DNA from: PFL25 sp046260155
Lineage (GTDB): Bacteria > Chloroflexota > Anaerolineae > Anaerolineales > UBA4823
NCBI GenBank assembly: GCA_046260155.1
Contig: JBJYXV010000060.1
Location: forward strand, 1 to 64,000
DNA: 64,000 nt
Direction: 5' to 3'
Shown: one piece after another, positions 1-8,434 of the stretch
Position numbering within the stretch: position 1 is the stretch's first letter
How the letters are laid out: each line of letters starts with the position of its first letter
The notes under the pieces: generated by a model
Seen by the model: only the letters and a program-made list of their open reading frames with translations
Told to the model about the DNA's origin: nothing
The model's database searches: none
Made by a program: the position numbers and the translations under genes

Positions 1-1740
1 CAGGGACAATACCTGGTGGATAAAGCCTCCGGTACTGGCAACCCGCTCTACCTGTATGCTGGCGCTGCCAGCGACAACAACGCCTTCCTGTTCTTCGAAG
101 GCGCCTGGAATGTCCTGCAGCCCAAGATCGCCGATGGCACCTTCGTGATCAAGAACTCCAGCGAAGCAGTGGCCCTGCAGGATAAGGCCGAGCTGACCCG
201 CGACGAGATGGCCAATATCATCGGCCAGGTCACCACCGAATGGGATTTCGACACTGCTAAAAGCCTGGCAGAAGCCAACCTGGTTGCCACAACTGCAGAC
301 GACAAGGGTGATGTCTTCATCCTGGCTCCCAATGACGGCACCGCTCGCGCTATCGCCGATGCGTTCGCCGCCGATTCCGATGTCTCCAGCTACGTGGTCA
401 CCGGTCAGGATGCCGAAATCGCTTCCGTGCAGTACATCATCGACGGCAAGCAGTCCATGACCGTCTTGAAGGATGTGCGCACCCTGGTTGCCGACGCAAT
501 CGCCGCTGCAGTTGCTTATCTTGAAGGCGGCACACCAGCAGAAACCACCACCTACAATAATGGTGTGTACGATGTCCCCGCCAAGCCGTCTGAAGTGATC
601 ACGGTTGACAAAGACAATGTCCAGTCAGCGATCATTGATTCTGGTTACTGGCCCGCCAGCGATTTCACTGGTCTGGGTGAAGCGCCTGCAGAACCAACTG
701 AAGAAACCATGGCAGAACCCTTCCGGGTCGGGTTTGTGACCGACACCGGTGGTATCGACGACCAGAGCTTCAACACCAACCAGTGGGCTGGTGTCCAGAA
801 GGCGATTGATGAACTTGGCATTGAGGGCCAATTCATTCAATCCGATGAAGCCACCCAGTACGAACCCAACCTGACCGAGTTCGCCAGCCAGGGCTACGAC
901 CTGATACATGCTTCGGGATTCTTCCTGGGAGGTGCGGTAGCCAATGTCGCTGCCCAGTATCCCGATATTAAATTCTCGATCTTCGATTACTCTTATCCAG
1001 ATCCCTTCGGTGTCCCGGAAGGTGTGGTGGGCAACGCCGAGTGCATTCCCAATGTCATGGGATCGATCTTCAAGACTGACCAAGCTGCGTTCCTCGCCGG
1101 ATACCTGGCAGCTGGCATGACCGAGACCGGCAAGCTGGGCTACTTCGGTGGAGCCAAAATCCCAACTGTTACCATCTTCGGGGTTGGATTCCAGGCAGGT
1201 ATGGAATACTATAATGAAGTTCATGGCACCAGCGTGGAGCTGCTCGGTTGGGATAATGAGACTGGTGAAGGGCTCTTCACCGGAGATTTCTCGGACCTGA
1301 CCAAGGGTAAAGAAGCCACCGAATCCCTTTTCGATGAGGGTGTTGATATTTTCATCCCTGTTGGTGGTTTGATCGGCTCGCCTGGTTTCGATGTCGCCCG
1401 TGAGCGCGGCGGCTACGGCATCTGGGTGGATACGGATGGCTATGAATCTCTGCCCGGTGTTCAGGATGTGATCCTGACCAGTGTGATGAAGGTTATGGAC
1501 GAAGCAGTATTTTCAATTATCAAGGAGACGATGGAAGGCAACTTCCAGGGCTGCGGCGTTTATGTTGGTAGTCTGGAAAATGGCGGCGTCGGGATTGCTC
1601 CCTATCACGACCTGGATAGCGCTATTCCAGATGACCTGAAAGCAGAAGTCGAAGCACTGGCAGAAGCGATTATCTCTGGTGAAATCACCGACACTGGTTG
1701 TATTTCCTACCCAGATTACTGCCCGGGTGGTTTGTATTAA
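1..1740 (+). CDS. Fused XylF-like / BMP-family substrate-binding protein (5' partial)
   Basis: The reading frame is open from base 1, so the gene starts upstream; the GTG at 16 is only the first in-window start-like codon. Counting from that GTG, residues 1-220 match the C-terminal part of D-xylose periplasmic binding proteins (sugar-binding motif GNPLYLYAGAASDNNA, then VDKDNVQSAIIDSGYW). Residues 221-234 are a Pro/Glu/Ala linker like those that follow the lipobox in exported lipoproteins. Residues 235-574 form a complete BMP/PnrA nucleoside-binding domain (VGFVTDTGGIDDQSFN, then a C-terminal SYPDYCPGG tail). The BMP part fits the ATPase and two permeases downstream, so the protein probably delivers nucleosides to that importer outside the membrane. 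Joining two binding proteins is unusual: it may be a natural fusion, a deletion between neighbouring genes, or a misassembly. Confidence 0.85.
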   Translation, partial: QGQYLVDKASGTGNPLYLYAGAASDNNAFLFFEGAWNVLQPKIADGTFVIKNSSEAVALQDKAELTRDEMANIIGQVTTEWDFDTAKSLAEANLVATTADDKGDVFILAPNDGTARAIADAFAADSDVSSYVVTGQDAEIASVQYIIDGKQSMTVLKDVRTLVADAIAAAVAYLEGGTPAETTTYNNGVYDVPAKPSEVITVDKDNVQSAIIDSGYWPASDFTGLGEAPAEPTEETMAEPFRVGFVTDTGGIDDQSFNTNQWAGVQKAIDELGIEGQFIQSDEATQYEPNLTEFASQGYDLIHASGFFLGGAVANVAAQYPDIKFSIFDYSYPDPFGVPEGVVGNAECIPNVMGSIFKTDQAAFLAGYLAAGMTETGKLGYFGGAKIPTVTIFGVGFQAGMEYYNEVHGTSVELLGWDNETGEGLFTGDFSDLTKGKEATESLFDEGVDIFIPVGGLIGSPGFDVARERGGYGIWVDTDGYESLPGVQDVILTSVMKVMDEAVFSIIKETMEGNFQGCGVYVGSLENGGVGIAPYHDLDSAIPDDLKAEVEALAEAIISGEITDTGCISYPDYCPGGLY

Positions 1741-1792
1741 CCTGCTGATTTCATCCCCAGGATGAATTACCAGATAATTATGTAATTGAACC

Positions 1793-1827
1793 CAGGCGGT
1801 GCCAAATGCAAGATTTGGCACCGCCTG
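1793..1827 (+). terminator. Perfect 15-bp stem-loop between binding-protein and ATPase genes
   Basis: CAGGCGGTGCCAAAT at 1793-1807 and its exact reverse complement at 1813-1827 enclose a 5-nt loop. No T-run follows, so it is more likely a partial terminator or an mRNA-stabilising structure that keeps the binding protein more abundant than the membrane components. This is the usual arrangement in ABC importer operons. Its role is inferred. Confidence 0.6.
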
Positions 1828-1888
1828 TTGAAAATAAAGCACAAATCCAACTAGATAACCTTTTCTTGATCCACTCAAGGAGATGCTT

Positions 1889-3418
1889 ATGCCACCACTG
1901 CTTGAGCTGCGTGGAATTACCAAAAGATTCCCAGGTGTCCTAGCCAATGACAGCATCGATTTGGAGTTGAATAAGGGTGAAATCCTGGCCTTATTGGGGG
2001 AGAATGGTGCCGGTAAAACAACTTTAATGAATGTTCTGTATGGACTCTATACCCCGGATGAAGGTGAAATCCTGATTCATGGAGAAAAGGTCGATATCCA
2101 TGGTCCTAATGATGCCATTGATAAGGGCATCGGCATGGTTCACCAGCATTTTATGCTTGTACCGGTTTTCACCGTAACTGAAAATGTTATGCTGGGTGTG
2201 GAATCAATCAAAAATGGTGTGTTTCTCGACCGAAAGATTGCCTCCGAACGGATCGAGGAGATATCCGCGCAATTTGGCCTGGATGTCGAACCCGATGCAG
2301 TAGTAGAAGATCTGTCTGTCGGCGCCCAGCAGCGGGTCGAGATCATCAAGGTCCTGTACCGCGAGGCGGATATCCTGATCTTCGACGAACCATCGGCGGT
2401 CTTGACACCACAGGAGGTTGGAGAACTTTTCAATGTCTTCCATGCCCTGATCGATCAGGGCAAATCACTGATCTTCATCACGCATAAACTCAACGAGGTG
2501 ATGGAGATCGCTGACCGGATTCAGGTCCTGCGGCAAGGAAAAATCGTTGGCACTACTACTCCCGCTGAAGCAACCCGCAATTCACTGGCGAACATGATGG
2601 TTGGGCGGGAGGTCATGCTGGAAGTAGATAAGCCTCCAGCAAATTATGGCGATGTTGTCCTGGATGTGAATGATCTGAAAGTTTACGATGACCGCAATCT
2701 CCTAACCGTCGATCAGGTCTCATTTGAAGTCAGAGCTGGAGAGATCCTGGGTGTCGCCGGAGTGCAGGGCAATGGGCAAACCGAGCTGGTTGAAGCGCTG
2801 ACCGGTTTACGCCAGATCGATAGCGGTACGGTATCCATTAACGGCACCGATACAACCAGCTATTCACCCCGGCAGATCACCGAGATCGGCTCCGCACATG
2901 TACCAGAAGACAGACAGAAGGATGGCTTGGTGCTGTCCTTTTCTGTTGCTGACAATCTGGTATTGAATACCTACTACCAACCCCCGTTTTCAAAAGGATT
3001 GAATTTGCAGCAGGATGCAATTGAGAAAGCAGCTCAAGAACGAGTGGATGCTTTTGACGTGCGTACTCCCAGCATACATGTGCCTGTCTCTAACCTTTCT
3101 GGCGGCAACCAGCAAAAAGTCATCGTAGCGCGCGAATTCTCCCGTCCCATCAAGCTGCTGATCGCCTCCCAACCCACTCGCGGTTTGGATGTCGGCTCGA
3201 TCGAGTACATCCATGGGCAGATCATAAAGAAGCGCAATAATGGTACAGCCGTATTGCTGGTTTCCCCGGAGCTGGACGAGATTATGAACCTGGCCGACCG
3301 CATTGCAGTTATGTTCAAGGGGAAATTCATTGCTATTCTACCTGCGGAAGAAGCCACTCGCGAGAAATTAGGCTTGCTGATGGCAGGTATCCGGGAATCA
3401 GAGATAGTCCCTGCCTGA
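1889..3418 (+). CDS. Nucleoside ABC importer, double-domain ATP-binding protein (NupO/YufO-like)
   Basis: This is the energy-coupling subunit, with two ABC cassettes in one chain of about 509 residues. The N-terminal cassette has Walker A GENGAGKTT, signature LSVGAQQR and Walker B ILIFDEPSAVLTP. The C-terminal cassette has a degenerate Walker A (GVQGNGQTE), signature LSGGNQQK and LLIASQPTRGLDVG. One good and one degenerate site is typical of the CUT2/BMP class. AAGGAG at 1877-1882 lies 6 nt before the ATG at 1889; the ATG at 1883 touches the Shine-Dalgarno and is less likely. The BMP gene before it and the two permeases after it define the substrate class as nucleosides or purines. The exact substrate is not shown. 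Confidence 0.92.
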   Translation: MPPLLELRGITKRFPGVLANDSIDLELNKGEILALLGENGAGKTTLMNVLYGLYTPDEGEILIHGEKVDIHGPNDAIDKGIGMVHQHFMLVPVFTVTENVMLGVESIKNGVFLDRKIASERIEEISAQFGLDVEPDAVVEDLSVGAQQRVEIIKVLYREADILIFDEPSAVLTPQEVGELFNVFHALIDQGKSLIFITHKLNEVMEIADRIQVLRQGKIVGTTTPAEATRNSLANMMVGREVMLEVDKPPANYGDVVLDVNDLKVYDDRNLLTVDQVSFEVRAGEILGVAGVQGNGQTELVEALTGLRQIDSGTVSINGTDTTSYSPRQITEIGSAHVPEDRQKDGLVLSFSVADNLVLNTYYQPPFSKGLNLQQDAIEKAAQERVDAFDVRTPSIHVPVSNLSGGNQQKVIVAREFSRPIKLLIASQPTRGLDVGSIEYIHGQIIKKRNNGTAVLLVSPELDEIMNLADRIAVMFKGKFIAILPAEEATREKLGLLMAGIRESEIVPA

Positions 3419-3464
3419 ATAACTCGACCATACTGACCACACCTTTCACCGATCGGAGGTCAAA

Positions 3465-4760
3465 TTGAGCGACGAAAAAGAAGATATCAAAACACCTGAT
3501 GAATTAGAGCAACCTGGTGCGGAAGACGAACGCCCCTTACTTCAAGAAATCGCCGTCCGGAGAGGGAGATTCTCAGCTTTAGTTATCCCGGTTCTGGCAG
3601 TCTTCACGGCATTCGTGATCGGTGGTTTCATCATCGCCGCCACAACCCCCGCGGTGCTGGCTGCCTGGTCAAATGTGTTCCAGGCCCCTATAGAAGCGCT
3701 CAGGATCACCTGGCAGACTGTTTGGGGAGCCTACCTGGCTTTGTTTGAAGGCGCTTTCGGAAATCCAAAATTGATTGTCGAAGGTTTCCAGATCTGGTTC
3801 AGCACAGGAGATCCCAACCCGCTGTTGGCTGCCTTACGACCTTTCAGTGAGAGCCTGGTGATCTCGACACCCTACATCTTTGCTGGACTGGCAGTGGCGC
3901 TCGGTTTTCGCGGTGGATTGTTCAATATCGGTGCCGAAGGCCAGTTGTTCGTTGGCGGTCTGGCATCTGCGTTTGTTGGTTACTCCCTGAGTGGCTGGCC
4001 GATGATCATTCACCTGCCCTTGGCGATCCTGGCTGGACTGGTTGCCGGTGGGTTATGGGGTGCCATCCCGGGATTCCTAAAAGCCCGTACCGGTGCCCAT
4101 GAAGTGATCAACACCATCATGATGAACTATATCGCTTTCCGTCTGACGGATTACCTGCTGACAGGCCCGATGATGCGCCAGGATGGGTTGCCAATTACCC
4201 CCCAGATAAAGCCTTCTGCCTACCTGCCCACGCTGCTGCCACCTCCGGTTCGCCTGCACTGGGGTTTCTTCATTGCCCTGGGGGCTGCAGCATTGGTCTA
4301 CTGGTTCTTGTGGAAAACGCCGCGCGGCTTTGAAATCCGCATGACCGGGGCGAATCCTCATGGTGCCCGTTATGCAGGCATTCGAATTGCATTTATCATC
4401 GTGCTGACCATGACACTCAGCGGCGCGCTGGCTGGAATGGCTGGTACAGTCCAAATCCTAGCGGTTGATCACCAATTGGTGCGTGCATTTTCTACGGGTT
4501 ACGGTTTCGATTCGATCGCTCTCGCTTTGCTAGGTAACAGCCATCCCCTGGGAGTGGTCCTTTCCTCGTTGCTCTTCGGTTTCATGCGAGGGGGAGCATC
4601 CCGCATGCAGTCTGTTGCTGGAACGCCAGTTGAGATCATTCGCATCATCCAGGGCATGGTGATCATTTTCATCGCCGCCCCCCCCATCATCCGCAGCATC
4701 TATCGCTTGAAACCTCCTAAAGAAGAGGAGGAGACTGTTATTAGATCAAGTTGGGGTTAA
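3465..4760 (+). CDS. Nucleoside ABC importer permease 1 (NupP/YufP-like)
   Basis: A membrane permease of the BPD_transp_2 family, 431 residues. A charged N-terminus of about 42 residues is followed by a first hydrophobic segment (about 43-70), then multiple helices with the family-typical GLAVALGFRGGLFNIGAEGQLFVG stretch split across the second and third helices. ALLGNSHPLGVV and the C-terminal QGMVIIFIAAPP are also typical. The start is TTG at 3465, chosen because CGGAGGT at 3454-3460 precedes it at good spacing. It would pair with the next permease to form the channel energised by the upstream ATPase. It sits 46 nt after the ATPase gene in the same operon. Confidence 0.9.
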   Translation: MSDEKEDIKTPDELEQPGAEDERPLLQEIAVRRGRFSALVIPVLAVFTAFVIGGFIIAATTPAVLAAWSNVFQAPIEALRITWQTVWGAYLALFEGAFGNPKLIVEGFQIWFSTGDPNPLLAALRPFSESLVISTPYIFAGLAVALGFRGGLFNIGAEGQLFVGGLASAFVGYSLSGWPMIIHLPLAILAGLVAGGLWGAIPGFLKARTGAHEVINTIMMNYIAFRLTDYLLTGPMMRQDGLPITPQIKPSAYLPTLLPPPVRLHWGFFIALGAAALVYWFLWKTPRGFEIRMTGANPHGARYAGIRIAFIIVLTMTLSGALAGMAGTVQILAVDHQLVRAFSTGYGFDSIALALLGNSHPLGVVLSSLLFGFMRGGASRMQSVAGTPVEIIRIIQGMVIIFIAAPPIIRSIYRLKPPKEEEETVIRSSWG

Positions 4761-4784
4761 TGATGTTTACCGAAGGAGGTGTAC

Positions 4785-6041
4785 ATGCAAGCAGCAGTAG
4801 TTGAAAAACCGACCCGAGACCTGCGTGGTATCGCCATCGGAATCATCGCCCTGATGGCAGCCGCCGGGATAATCGTTCTGGCCCTTGGTAAACAGGGACT
4901 GCAATCAACCTTTGTACTTACCAGCCAAAGAGCTGGCATCACGATCGCTGCCCCGGACCTGGTAATTCCCACCTTCACTACTCTGGTAATCCTGGGTGTG
5001 ATTAGCGCGGGAATTGGTTTCTGGCAGGTATTCCGGGGTTTCAAAAGAAGCGATATGGTCATTATTTTGGTTGCAGGTTTGGCGATCATCGCTTTCCTGG
5101 TGTGGGCTACTACCGACAAATCCCTCAATTTAACCGGGATGCTGGTCAGCAGCCTCATCCGTGCCACCCCGATTGCTTTGGCTGCTTTAAGCGGCATCTA
5201 CAGTGAACGTTCGGGAGTCGTTAACATCGGTATCGAGGGCATGATGTTGTTCGGGTCTTTTGCGTCAGTGGTCTTCGCCAGTATCACTCAGAACATGCTG
5301 GTGGGTGTCATTGCGGGCATTTTAGCAGGGGTGCTCTTAGGTGCACTGCATGCCGTGCTTTCCATCAAATATAAAGTTGACCAGATCATCAGCGGTACAG
5401 GCATCATCATCCTCGCCCTGGGATTTACCAGTTATTTGCAGAGGTCGGTTTTGAATGTATTCCCCACCTTGAACCAACCGGGTCCTGCTATCCCTGCATT
5501 TGCGATCCCTGGTCTCTGGCAAATCCCGGTCCTGGGTCCAGTTGTGTTTAACCTGAGCCCGATCATTTACACGCTTTTTATACTTCTGGTCCTGACCCAG
5601 ATCCTGATGAACAAAACTCGTTGGGGATTGCGGGTTCGCTCTGTGGGCGAGCATCCCAAGGCTGCCGATACATTGGGAATTAATGTGTTCCGACTGCGCT
5701 ATATAAGCGTCCTGATCAGCGGCGCAATTGCCGGATTGGCTGGCTCCTACATGAGCATTGGTGCAGCGGGCAGGTTCAATGAAGGGATGAGCGCTGGGAA
5801 GGGTTTCCTAGGCCTGGCTGCCATGATCTTCGGTAACTGGAATCCATTTGGAGCTTTTGCCGGATCATTAATTTTTGGCTTCTTCGATTCCTGGCAGGAA
5901 AAGCTTTCATTACTGCAGGTCGGTATCCCAGTTGACCTGCTTGGAATGGCACCGTATATCGCCACGATGGTTGTCCTGGCAGGTTTTATTGGCCGCTCAC
6001 GAGCTCCTGCCGCGGATGGGATACCTTACGAGAAAGAATAG
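4785..6041 (+). CDS. Nucleoside ABC importer permease 2 (NupQ/YufQ-like)
   Basis: Second membrane permease, about 418 residues, of the same BPD_transp_2 family. It has many hydrophobic helices and the hallmark SGIYSERSGVVNIGIEGMM near residue 140, then GLAGSYMSIG and GNWNPFGAFAGSL. The ATG at 4785 follows AAGGAGG (4773-4779) at 5 nt; the GTG at 4779 overlaps the ribosome site and is unlikely. It is the last gene of the importer operon and is followed by a strong terminator. With the preceding permease it should form the translocation pore for nucleosides captured by the BMP domain. Confidence 0.9.
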   Translation: MQAAVVEKPTRDLRGIAIGIIALMAAAGIIVLALGKQGLQSTFVLTSQRAGITIAAPDLVIPTFTTLVILGVISAGIGFWQVFRGFKRSDMVIILVAGLAIIAFLVWATTDKSLNLTGMLVSSLIRATPIALAALSGIYSERSGVVNIGIEGMMLFGSFASVVFASITQNMLVGVIAGILAGVLLGALHAVLSIKYKVDQIISGTGIIILALGFTSYLQRSVLNVFPTLNQPGPAIPAFAIPGLWQIPVLGPVVFNLSPIIYTLFILLVLTQILMNKTRWGLRVRSVGEHPKAADTLGINVFRLRYISVLISGAIAGLAGSYMSIGAAGRFNEGMSAGKGFLGLAAMIFGNWNPFGAFAGSLIFGFFDSWQEKLSLLQVGIPVDLLGMAPYIATMVVLAGFIGRSRAPAADGIPYEKE

Positions 6042-6065
6042 CTCGAAGTCGTCAACAAGAATAAA

Positions 6066-6100
6066 AAAAAAGAGACACCCCTCCAACCGGGTGTCTTTTT
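6066..6100 (+). terminator. Rho-independent terminator after the importer operon
   Basis: GACACCC (6074-6080) and GGGTGTC (6089-6095) form a 7-bp stem with an 8-nt loop, followed by five T. A run of A before the stem lets the A/T pairs extend it, so it could also work on the other strand. Confidence 0.9.
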
Positions 6101-6219
6101 ATATCCCAGGCTGGCTGAAACGTTCAGTGAAGATAAAACCTCATCCCGGGCAGCTGAATAATTTCTTTATCGCTGATTGGGGTATACTTTCTCACCATGA
6201 TGCTTAATGCAGGTACCCC

Positions 6220-8355
6220 ATGGAAATAAACACAACCGAAATACCAATCCGGGGAATGGATTGTGCTGAGTGCACGCGGCATGTAAAGCACGCCATCGAA
6301 CAGGTTGGTGGGGTCGAATCTGTTGAAGTATATTTGGCTTCAGAGAAGGCGGTCATCCAGTACCAACCAGGTCACCTCGACGAAGCGGCAATACGCGCAG
6401 CTGTCGCCTCAGCGGGATATTCCGTGCCTTCACCTGATTCACCACCTGTGAGCAATCAGACCCCTCCAGATTACACACGCTCGATCCTCTCCTTGCTGGG
6501 CATCCTGTTCGGTGTGATCCTGCTGATCATCGTTGTTGGTGAATGGTTGGGGCTCTTCGAACGCATCTCTGCCCAGATACCGTGGCCAGTCAGCCTGGCG
6601 ATCGTGATCCTGATCGGATATCCAGCCTTTCTGAACGTTATCCGGGCAACCCGCAACCGCCAGATTATCGCCCACAGCCTGATGAGCCTGGGTGTCCTGG
6701 CTGCCATTGCCGTGGGTGAATGGGCAACTGCAGCAGTGGTGGCCTTTTTCATGCGCGTCGGGGATTATGTGGAGCGTTTCACAACGGACCGTGCCCGCCA
6801 GGCAGTGAAGGACCTCAGCACCCTTGCTCCCCAAACTGCCCGCCTGATTCAAGATGGTAGCGAATTCGAAGTTCCGATCGAACGGGTAAGACCTGGTGAA
6901 ATCGTTGTGGTCCGTCCCGGGGAACAAATCCCCGTAGATGGGGAAGTGATCGCTGGCCACGCGATCCTCGATCAGGCCACGATCACCGGCGAAAGCATGC
7001 CCATCGAGGCTGGTCCAGGCACCCATGTGTTTGCTGCCACGCTGGCCTCCCAAGGCAGCCTGCGTGTCCGGGCAACACAAGTCGGCTCCGAATCAACTTA
7101 CGGTAAAGTGATCCAGCTGGTTGAAGAAGCAGAGGCCCAGCGCGGAGATATACAACGTCTCGCAGATAAGTTTTCAGCCTACTACCTGCCGGTTGTGATC
7201 GGGGTAGCAGCACTAACCCTGATCATCCGGCGCGATCCAATGGCCACCGCTGCAGTACTGGTTGTCGCCTGTTCCTGTGCCTTTGCCCTGGCAACACCAA
7301 TCGCCATCCTGGCCTCGGTAGGCGCAGCGGCCAAGCGTGGTATCCTGATCAAAGGTGGAAAATACCTGGAGATCATCCCCAAAATCGATCTGCTCCTGAT
7401 TGACAAAACAGGAACGCTTACCTTGGGGAAACCCTTTCTCACAGATATCATTCCTCTGGGGATCCAGAGTGAAGGAGAATCCATTCCAACCAGCTTAATC
7501 GAATCTACCCAATCAAGACTGATAACCCTGGCTGCCTCTGCGGAGAGATATTCAGAACATCCACTGGCAGAAGCTGTGCGCCATGAAGCGGCTCAACGTG
7601 GAATTATGCTGATCGAACCAGATCAATTTGAAACGATCCCCGGGATGGGAATTAAAGCGCAGTTAAATGGCGACCGTGTTGTAGTTGGGAATCGCCGGTT
7701 GATCGAGGACCAATGTGGCCAGGCCTTCGACAGCATCGAGGAAGAACGATTATTAGCCGAAGGAAAATCCCTGCTCTACCTAGCAGCCAACGATCAACCT
7801 TGCGGCATACTGGCTGCTGCAGACCAATTGCGCCCGGAAGTACCCCGGGCAATCGAATCGATACGTCAACTGGGTGTGAAGCAAATTGAACTCCTGACCG
7901 GAGACAACCAGGCAAACGCATCACGGTTAGCGGAGAAACTGGATGTCAGCTACCAGGCGGACCTGCTCCCAGAGGATAAGATTGACATCGTCAAGAAATA
8001 CCAGGCAAAGGATCAGACGGTGCTCATGGTCGGTGATGGTATCAACGATGCACCCGCACTTGCCCAGGCTGATATCGGCATCGCCATGGGAGCAGCCGGG
8101 CATAATATCGCCATGGAAGCTGCCGACATTGTTTTGATGCGACCGGATTGGATGCTGATCCCACAGGTGCTTAAAATAGGCCAGCGTACCACCAGGACGA
8201 TCAAAGGAAATATCTTCTTCACCCTGGTCTATAATTTTATCGGGCTTTCTCTGGCTGCCCTGGGCTTCCTACCACCTATACTTGCCGCAGCTGCCCAATC
8301 CATCCCCGATCTGGCGATCCTGGCCAATTCTTCCCGCCTGCTCAGACAAAAATGA
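6220..8355 (+). CDS. Heavy-metal P1B-type ATPase with CSC membrane motif
   Basis: An ATP-driven metal exporter of 711 residues. It starts with one heavy-metal-associated domain (metal-binding C15-A-E-C18), then transmembrane helices, the actuator TGES loop, a membrane metal site, phosphorylation site DKTGTLT (D395), an HP motif (SEHPLAEA) and hinge GDGINDAPAL. The site that is normally CPC reads C351-S352-C353 here, because the codon is TCC rather than CCC. From memory, a small CSC subgroup has been noted in P1B classifications, without a firmly known substrate. The final helix pair carries PDLAILANSSRLL. It is a single-gene unit after the importer terminator. The substrate (Cu+, Zn2+, Cd2+ or another) cannot be assigned safely. 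Confidence 0.9.
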   Translation: MEINTTEIPIRGMDCAECTRHVKHAIEQVGGVESVEVYLASEKAVIQYQPGHLDEAAIRAAVASAGYSVPSPDSPPVSNQTPPDYTRSILSLLGILFGVILLIIVVGEWLGLFERISAQIPWPVSLAIVILIGYPAFLNVIRATRNRQIIAHSLMSLGVLAAIAVGEWATAAVVAFFMRVGDYVERFTTDRARQAVKDLSTLAPQTARLIQDGSEFEVPIERVRPGEIVVVRPGEQIPVDGEVIAGHAILDQATITGESMPIEAGPGTHVFAATLASQGSLRVRATQVGSESTYGKVIQLVEEAEAQRGDIQRLADKFSAYYLPVVIGVAALTLIIRRDPMATAAVLVVACSCAFALATPIAILASVGAAAKRGILIKGGKYLEIIPKIDLLLIDKTGTLTLGKPFLTDIIPLGIQSEGESIPTSLIESTQSRLITLAASAERYSEHPLAEAVRHEAAQRGIMLIEPDQFETIPGMGIKAQLNGDRVVVGNRRLIEDQCGQAFDSIEEERLLAEGKSLLYLAANDQPCGILAAADQLRPEVPRAIESIRQLGVKQIELLTGDNQANASRLAEKLDVSYQADLLPEDKIDIVKKYQAKDQTVLMVGDGINDAPALAQADIGIAMGAAGHNIAMEAADIVLMRPDWMLIPQVLKIGQRTTRTIKGNIFFTLVYNFIGLSLAALGFLPPILAAAAQSIPDLAILANSSRLLRQK

Positions 8356-8405
8356 TGCCGTGAATCAAGCCAATCTTGATCAAGGTGGATCCTCGCTCCG
8401 CTCAA

Positions 8406-8426
8406 CCTTCCTCTCCATCTGGAAGG
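8406..8426. terminator. Small hairpin between convergent genes
   Basis: CCTTCC and GGAAGG, 6 bp, enclose about 9 nt in the 79-bp space between the P1B ATPase and the subtilase, which converge. There is no clear T-run. It is a possible weak shared terminator. Confidence 0.25.
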
Positions 8427-8434
8427 AATCTAGT

